From positions 1 to 9,667 of the forward strand of contig JBAQZJ010000056.1 of assembly GCA_049790855.1 (NCBI GenBank): a stretch of 9,667 bases of DNA, written 5' to 3'. Under the pieces are notes generated by a model. It made no database searches. It had not been told where the DNA came from and saw only the letters and a program-made list of their open reading frames with translations. A program made the translations under genes and the position numbers. This document shows positions 5,858-9,667 of this stretch, one piece after another. Source of the stretch: JACCRE01 sp049790855. GTDB lineage: Bacteria > Planctomycetota > Planctomycetia > Planctomycetales > Planctomycetaceae. Position 1 is the first letter of the stretch; each line of letters opens with the position of its first letter.

Positions 5858-6961
5858 GTGCCCACCGACCTGCATTCGTCACCGCGCGATCTCGGCTACC
5901 GAATGCCCGCCGAGTGGCAGCCGCACGCGGCGACGTGGCTCTCGTGGCCGCACAACGAACGCTCGTGGCCCGGCAAATTCGAGACCGTCGAACCGGTCTA
6001 CGCCGCAATGGTCCGCGCGATCGCCGCCAGCGAGCCGGTCCACATCAACGTCGTCGACGCCGCGATGGAGCGGCGGGCGATGCGGTTTTTGACCGACGCC
6101 GGTGCCCGCGGTGAGATCGCGTTCCATCACGTCCCGACGAACGACGCCTGGTGCCGTGACCACGGGGCGATCTTCGTGGTTGGAGGAGCCGGGAGCGGGG
6201 AACAGGCGCCGGATGAAAACCATGATCCGTTCTCCGCTCCTCGTTCCTCGCTCGCCGCCACTCAGTGGCGCTACAATGCCTGGGGCGACAAATACCCGCA
6301 TAATCTCGACGATTCTGTGGCGACGACGATGGCGGCGATTCTCGGAACGCCGCGGTTTGAGCGAACGATGGTTCTCGAAGGCGGATCGATCGACGTCAAC
6401 GGGGCCGGGGTGCTGCTGACGACGGAAGCCTGCTTGCTCCACCCGAATCGTAACCCGGAACTGTCTCGCGAGCAGATCGAAAGCGAACTGCGATCGGGAC
6501 TGGGGGTCGACGAAATCCTCTGGCTCGGCGACGGGATCGCGGGCGACGACACCGACGGGCACGTCGACGATCTGACCCGCTTCGTCGCCGAGCGGACCGT
6601 CGTCACCGTCGTCGAGTCCGATCCGCACGACGAGAACTACGCCGTGCTGCAGGAGAACCTGCGGCGGCTCCGCGCGATGACCGTCGGCGGCCGGCCGTTC
6701 GACGTCGTCGAACTGCCCATGCCGCCGGCGGTCATGCACGACGGCCAGCGACTACCGGCGAGCTACGCGAACTTCTACATCAGCAACGGCAGCGTTCTGC
6801 TGCCCGGTTACGATCGAACGACCGACGAACGGGCGAGATCGATCCTCGCCGAGCAGTTTCCGAACCGCGAGATCGACGTCATCGACTGCACCGACCTGAT
6901 CTGGGGGCTGGGTGCGTTTCACTGCCTGACGCAGCAGGTGCCGGCGACGAAAACAAGGTGA
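5858..6961 (+). CDS. aguA: Agmatine deiminase (PAD_porph family)
   Basis: This 367-residue protein is a full-length member of the Porphyromonas-type peptidylarginine/agmatine deiminase family (P. aeruginosa AguA is about 368 aa). The usual reaction is agmatine + water to N-carbamoylputrescine + ammonia, a cytosolic step from arginine to putrescine. Key motifs are MPAEWQPHAATWLSWPHN (16-33), NDAWCRDHG (95-103), YNAWGDKYP (139-147), LEGGSIDV (173-180), TDGHVDD with H235 and D237, and the catalytic Cys C356 in GAFHCLTQQ. The GTG at 5858 is chosen because the residues ahead of MPAEW look family-like (PRDLGYR); GGCGA at 5846-5850 is a weak ribosome site. ATG 5903 is an alternative. Residues 109-136 form an unusually long, low-complexity loop encoded by a hairpin-forming insertion. 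A peptidylarginine or other guanidine substrate cannot be excluded. It converges with the CBS gene, 6 nt between stops. Confidence 0.88.
   Translation: MPTDLHSSPRDLGYRMPAEWQPHAATWLSWPHNERSWPGKFETVEPVYAAMVRAIAASEPVHINVVDAAMERRAMRFLTDAGARGEIAFHHVPTNDAWCRDHGAIFVVGGAGSGEQAPDENHDPFSAPRSSLAATQWRYNAWGDKYPHNLDDSVATTMAAILGTPRFERTMVLEGGSIDVNGAGVLLTTEACLLHPNRNPELSREQIESELRSGLGVDEILWLGDGIAGDDTDGHVDDLTRFVAERTVVTVVESDPHDENYAVLQENLRRLRAMTVGGRPFDVVELPMPPAVMHDGQRLPASYANFYISNGSVLLPGYDRTTDERARSILAEQFPNREIDVIDCTDLIWGLGAFHCLTQQVPATKTR
6183..6249. repeat. Hairpin-forming insertion inside aguA
   Basis: GGAGCGGGGAAC (6192-6203) pairs with GTTCTCCGCTCC (6229-6240), 11 of 12 complementary. An outer arm GAGGA (6183-6187) pairs with TCCTC (6245-6249). 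It codes residues 109-131 of the agmatine deiminase in frame, where the family normally has only a short loop between FVV and the NAWG motif. It resembles a palindromic element inserted into a coding region. Confidence 0.5.
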
Positions 6962-6977
6962 ACCGTCTCACCCCTTG
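6950..6977 (-). terminator. Probable terminator of the CBS gene, between convergent genes
   Basis: Read on the minus strand, CAAGG plus TGA pairs with TCA plus CCTTG around the loop GACGGT, an 8-bp stem with a 2-nt GG bulge. TTTT follows (6953-6950). The stem includes the stop codons of both converging genes. The bulge and short T run make it a moderate candidate; no T run follows on the plus strand. Confidence 0.4.
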
Positions 6978-7405
6978 AGCCGCACCGGCACCGACGGTTC
7001 CGAGATCGCTTCGAGCGTCTCGCCGACGAGGAGTTCATCGTCGCCGTCACAGGCGAGGTCGCCGAGGGAAACGACGCCTGCGAGTTCACCGTCGGTTCCG
7101 CGAACGACGAGTCGACGGATCTGTTTGAACTTCATCAACGTCGAGGCCGCTTCGACGCTCATCGTGTCGTCGACGACTTCGCAGGCCGAAGTCATCGCCT
7201 CGGAAACCGGCGTCAGCGGATCGAGTCCTTCGGCCACGACCCGCAGGACGATGTCCCGATCGGTGACCACGCCGCTCGGCTCGCTCTCGTCGGCGACGAC
7301 GAGAAACCCGATGTCCATCTGCGCCATCTTTTGGGCGGCTTCCTGAACCGGCGTCGAAGAGTTCACCGTCTCGACGACAGGCGTCATGATTTCACGAAGC
7401 GTCAT
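6968..7405 (-). CDS. Two-CBS-domain protein
   Basis: The 145-residue protein consists almost only of a pair of CBS motifs (a Bateman module). CBS1 is about 6-57 (MTPVVETV, then DIGFLVVADE and GVVTDRDIVLRV) and CBS2 about 70-118 (AMTSACEVVDD, IRRLVVRGTDGELAGVVSLGDLA). The VTDRD signature in CBS1 is typical of adenosyl-nucleotide binding sites. Stand-alone CBS pairs usually sense AMP, ATP, NAD or SAM and regulate a partner; no partner is identifiable here. The open frame can be read from 7516, but that extension (HRLGVEPRRPPPVAPKEHP) is not conserved-looking. A strong AAAGGAG 6 nt before ATG 7405 fixes the start. It is cytosolic, with a short acidic tail after CBS2 (CDGDDELLVGETLEAI). It stops 6 nt from the aguA stop, sharing a hairpin. 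Confidence 0.9.
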   Translation of the reverse strand: MTLREIMTPVVETVNSSTPVQEAAQKMAQMDIGFLVVADESEPSGVVTDRDIVLRVVAEGLDPLTPVSEAMTSACEVVDDTMSVEAASTLMKFKQIRRLVVRGTDGELAGVVSLGDLACDGDDELLVGETLEAISEPSVPVRLKG

Positions 7406-7411
7406 GGGATG

Positions 7412-7418
7412 CTCCTTT
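7412..7418 (-). promoter_or_regulatory. Shine-Dalgarno deciding the start of the CBS gene
   Basis: AAAGGAG on the minus strand ends 6 nt before the ATG at 7405. It rules in the 145-residue product over the longer 182-residue reading from 7516. Confidence 0.75.
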
Positions 7419-7480
7419 GGTGCGACGGGGGGGGGACGGCGTGGCTCGACGCCAAGCCGATGCCAGTTCGTGCATTCAGC

Positions 7481-7504
7481 GTGCCGTCCGAAGGACATCG
7501 GCAC
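7481..7504. other. Hairpin in the spacer upstream of the CBS gene
   Basis: GTGCCG (7481-7486) pairs with CGGCAC (7499-7504). Inside, TCC (7487-7489) pairs with GGA (7493-7495) around GAA, with a 3-nt CAT bulge. No T run follows on either strand, so it is not a standard terminator. It could be leader RNA structure for the CBS gene or simply chance. Confidence 0.3.
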
Positions 7505-7561
7505 CAGGAGAAGCACCCGTCATGCATCGGTCGATCCGGGAGAGGATTAGGCGTCGCGCTG

Positions 7562-7993
7562 TCATTGACGCCACCGAAGAGAGCGCATGGCTGCTCGTCG
7601 ACGCATCAGTAACAACGTCAGCGGCAGGCAAAGCAACAAACACAAGAACCACGCCGGGCAACCAATGAGCGAGTATCTCAGTTGGTCGTAGACCTCGTCG
7701 GGAAGATCAATGGCAAAGCCGAATCCAACCCAGTTCCACTGTCTGCCGCTGTAATCGTTTGGTTCATTTGGGACCGCTCGGATCTTCCAGCCGAATCGGT
7801 CGGAGGCCGCCCATTCGGCCGGCCCCGTCAATAGCCGCAACTGAAAATCACCGCGCAGTGCCTCAAGATAGATTGCCGTATCGCCAACACTCGACCAAAC
7901 GACAGCGTGTCGGTAATAGCTTCCGATCCAAAGCGGGTTGAACAGCAACGGAGGCACGAGCGCGAACAGCGCGAGCTTGTTGGACGAGGTCAT
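7562..7993 (-). CDS. Small membrane protein with two transmembrane helices, unknown function
   Basis: I do not recognise the family. The 143-residue product has a hydrophobic helix at about 7-24 (LALFALVPPLLFNPLWIG) and a second at about 108-130 (LIGCPAWFLCLLLCLPLTLLLM), then a strongly basic tail RRRAAMRSLRWRQ. By the positive-inside rule the tail is cytoplasmic, and the roughly 80 residues between helices, rich in Trp and Gly, would be extracytoplasmic. I recall similar small proteins as common in Planctomycetota, often ending in Arg-rich or zinc-ribbon tails; that is memory, not a search. ATG 7993 is preferred because GAGGTG (8006-8001, minus strand) precedes it by 7 nt. ATG 8008, which directly follows the cysS stop (TGA-ATG), is the alternative. 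It is probably cotranscribed with cysS. No function can be assigned. Confidence 0.7.
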   Translation of the reverse strand: MTSSNKLALFALVPPLLFNPLWIGSYYRHAVVWSSVGDTAIYLEALRGDFQLRLLTGPAEWAASDRFGWKIRAVPNEPNDYSGRQWNWVGFGFAIDLPDEVYDQLRYSLIGCPAWFLCLLLCLPLTLLLMRRRAAMRSLRWRQ

Positions 7994-8000
7994 TGTGCCG

Positions 8001-8006
8001 CACCTC
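8001..8006 (-). promoter_or_regulatory. Shine-Dalgarno for the small membrane protein
   Basis: GAGGTG on the minus strand lies 7 nt before ATG 7993 and 3 nt after the cysS stop (8011-8009). It supports the 143-residue start and suggests translation coupled to cysS. Confidence 0.45.
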
Positions 8007-8008
8007 AT

Positions 8009-9544
8009 TCACGCCAACTGCCGCGTCGCCACCGTCCCCTCCGGGCTGTTCCTCACCTCGTAGCCGGCTTCCTGAAGCTGCTGGCGGATCACGTCGGCCG
8101 CCGGCCAGTCTTTGCGGGCGCGGGCATCGTCGATCTGGCGGCAGAGGTTCTCAATCGGCAGTTTGTCGCCTTCCCCGGCGTTGAAGCTCATCGCGTCGCC
8201 CTCGAACGGCTCGATCGGCGCCACGGCGAGCACGCGGTTGATCTCTTTGAAGACGGCGAGGCTCTCTTGCGGATCAGGATGATCGCCAGACAGCCAGGGA
8301 AAAACGACCCCGAGTGCTCCGCTGATGTTCAGGTCGTCGGCGAGCGCGCCGAGGAACGCTTTCAACACGGGATGCGACGCATCGACGCTGACGGTTCTCT
8401 CGGAGGGCTGACGCCCCCCGCTCGCCTGTTCTTCGAGTCGCTGCCGGAACTCGATCAGCTTGCGGACGGCGCTGGCGCTGTCGGCGAGGCCCTTGACCGT
8501 GAAGTTCATGTTGGCGCGGTAGTGGCTTTTGATCAGTTCGAACCGCAGCACGGCGGGATGCACGGGCCGCCCGGTCGCTTTGCCGCCCAGGACGTCGCGG
8601 ACGGTGAAGAAGTTGCCCTTGCTCTTGGACATCTTCTCGCCTTCGACCATCAGGAAGCGGGCGTGCATCCAGAAGTTGGCGAAGCGGTCGTTGCCGGTCG
8701 CGCCGCAGGTCTGGGCGATCTCGCATTCGTGATGCGGAAAGATCAGGTCTTCGCCGCCGGTGTGGATGTCGATCACGTCGCCGAGCGCCTGGCGGGCCAT
8801 GACCGAGCATTCGATGTGCCAGCCGGGGTAGCCGGTGCCGTAGGGCGACTCCCACTTCATGATGTGCCGGGGGTCGGCCTTCCAGAGCAGGAAGTCGGCG
8901 GGGTGCCGCTTGGTCGCGAGTTCCTCGTCGCTGACCCGCCCGCCGGACCCGGCCTGCACCTTGTCGAGCGTGTTCCCGCTCAGCTTGCCGTACTCCGAAA
9001 AGCTCTCGACACTGTAATAGACGACGCCGTCGGAGACGTAAGCGTGGCCGCGATCGACGAGTTCGCCGATCATGGCGAGCATGTCGTCGATGTGGGCGGT
9101 CGCGTGCAGGACGTTCTGCGGATACTCGAAGGCGACCTTCAGCCCGAGCCGCTTCGCGTCGTCGAGAAACGCCTTCGTGAAGAAGCTCGCGATCTGGTAG
9201 GGGTCGTTCGGGTCGTCGATCGATCCGTCGTCGGCCTTGCCGCTCTTCTTGCTCTCTTTAAGCTTCCGCATCGCGAGCTGCATCTTGTCTTCACCGCCGC
9301 CGTCGGCGACGGCGTCCTCGGTCATGTGACCGACGTCGGTGATGTTCATCACGTGATGCACGCGATGGCCGGCGACTTCGAGAAACCGGCGGATCAGGTC
9401 GGCGAACAGAAAGCTGCGGAAGTTGCCGATGTGTGCGTAGTCGTAGACCGTCGGCCCGCACGAATACATGCGGACTTCACCCGAATTGACGGGAACGAAC
9501 GGCTCGACGGCGTGCGTCAACGTGTTGTAAAAGCGAATCTCCAT
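8009..9544 (-). CDS. cysS: Cysteinyl-tRNA synthetase
   Basis: This class I aminoacyl-tRNA synthetase (511 residues here, usually about 460-480) charges tRNA-Cys with cysteine in the cytoplasm. Visible motifs are FYNTLTH (5-11); SCGPTVYDYAHIGN with zinc ligand C29 and the HIGH-type site HIGN (38-41); HIEC with zinc ligand C246; FPHHECE with H271 and E275, matching E. coli C28, C209, H234 and E238; KMSKSKGN (304-311); and a C-terminal helical anticodon-binding region (about 345-511). ATG 9544 fits where homology begins; ATG 9556 and longer readings up to 9622 lack a better ribosome site. Two stretches exceed the E. coli-type protein: about 100-116 (KSGKADDGSIDDPNDP), and SGGRQPSE at 375-382, coded by a hairpin-forming insert. 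The small membrane-protein gene follows directly. Confidence 0.95.
   Translation of the reverse strand: MEIRFYNTLTHAVEPFVPVNSGEVRMYSCGPTVYDYAHIGNFRSFLFADLIRRFLEVAGHRVHHVMNITDVGHMTEDAVADGGGEDKMQLAMRKLKESKKSGKADDGSIDDPNDPYQIASFFTKAFLDDAKRLGLKVAFEYPQNVLHATAHIDDMLAMIGELVDRGHAYVSDGVVYYSVESFSEYGKLSGNTLDKVQAGSGGRVSDEELATKRHPADFLLWKADPRHIMKWESPYGTGYPGWHIECSVMARQALGDVIDIHTGGEDLIFPHHECEIAQTCGATGNDRFANFWMHARFLMVEGEKMSKSKGNFFTVRDVLGGKATGRPVHPAVLRFELIKSHYRANMNFTVKGLADSASAVRKLIEFRQRLEEQASGGRQPSERTVSVDASHPVLKAFLGALADDLNISGALGVVFPWLSGDHPDPQESLAVFKEINRVLAVAPIEPFEGDAMSFNAGEGDKLPIENLCRQIDDARARKDWPAADVIRQQLQEAGYEVRNSPEGTVATRQLA
8401..8420. repeat. Hairpin-forming insert inside cysS
   Basis: Arms 8401-8408 and 8413-8420 form an 8-bp stem with a single A-C mismatch around the 4-nt loop TGAC. 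It codes SGGRQPSE (residues 375-382) in frame within a flexible region after the catalytic domain. I recall this GC-rich motif being frequent in planctomycete genomes, but cannot verify it here. Confidence 0.45.
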
Positions 9545-9590
9545 CGGTCTCTGCATCCCTGAGTGTCTTCGGTTCCCGTTTCCCGGCCGA

Positions 9591-9619
9591 AGTGTAGTCG
9601 CCGGGGCGGGAGGTGGGAA
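9591..9619 (-). promoter_or_regulatory. Candidate sigma70 promoter for cysS
   Basis: On the minus strand, TTCCCA (9619-9614) and TACACT (9596-9591) each match four of six consensus bases and are exactly 17 bp apart, with the -10 about 46 nt before ATG 9544. Each box is weak, so this is tentative. Confidence 0.3.
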
Positions 9620-9667
9620 CACCGGGCCGACGGCATTCGGAGCCGATCAGAGCCGCGACCGTCAGGG

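Noticed and set aside
7427..7435. Run of nine G in the CBS upstream spacer as a phase-variable tract
   Set aside because: It lies upstream of the ribosome binding site, in no reading frame, and a single homopolymer in GC-rich DNA is weak evidence; its exact length may be a sequencing artefact.
7476..7661. 61-codon minus-strand open frame
   Set aside because: It overlaps the end of the membrane-protein gene in another frame, with no ribosome site or recognisable features.
7907..9562. 551-codon plus-strand open frame opposite cysS
   Set aside because: cysS on the minus strand carries every class I synthetase motif; the plus frame shows none and crosses into the membrane-protein gene.

Overview
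The window looks like a GC-rich chromosomal segment from a member of the Planctomycetota. The reasons are the high G+C, GTG starts, loosely packed housekeeping genes, GC-rich palindromic repeats both between and inside genes, and a TPR protein ending in RNA polymerase alpha-CTD-like domains, an architecture I associate from memory with that phylum. The lineage is an inference. I see no phage, plasmid, insertion sequence, CRISPR array, tRNA or rRNA.

Layout. Bases 1-400 carry no gene I can support, but hold a GC-rich palindromic repeat and a 13-bp tandem repeat next to a possible -10 box. Five plus-strand genes follow: an HD-domain phosphohydrolase of the dNTPase/SAMHD1 type (401-1819), a small zinc-ribbon protein (1859-2272), a YhaM-like OB-fold + HD exoribonuclease (2296-3303), a disrupted diaminopimelate epimerase dapF (3317-4190), and, behind its own promoter, a TPR protein with two tandem alpha-CTD-like domains (4364-5746). 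A clear Rho-independent terminator (5770-5797) ends that block. Next comes an agmatine deiminase (5858-6961), also on the plus strand. It converges with a minus-strand two-CBS-domain protein (7405-6968). Further minus-strand genes are a small two-helix membrane protein (7993-7562) and cysteinyl-tRNA synthetase cysS (9544-8009), with the membrane-protein start just past the cysS stop.

How the genes work together. The first three genes form a plausible transcription unit around nucleotide and RNA turnover: two different HD hydrolases flank a zinc-ribbon protein. dapF is coupled to the exoribonuclease by a ribosome binding site that overlaps its stop codon. The remaining genes (agmatine degradation, a CBS sensor, Cys-tRNA charging) are housekeeping or accessory functions with no evident shared pathway.

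Most notable points. (1) dapF appears to have lost a net 14 nt at the substrate-binding ERGSGET motif, and the rest of the enzyme continues in another frame. (2) The TPR protein carries two alpha-CTD modules that keep the Arg265 equivalent but lack the Lys298 equivalent. (3) aguA and cysS each contain an in-frame, hairpin-forming insertion, which suggests palindromic repeats that spread into coding sequence.
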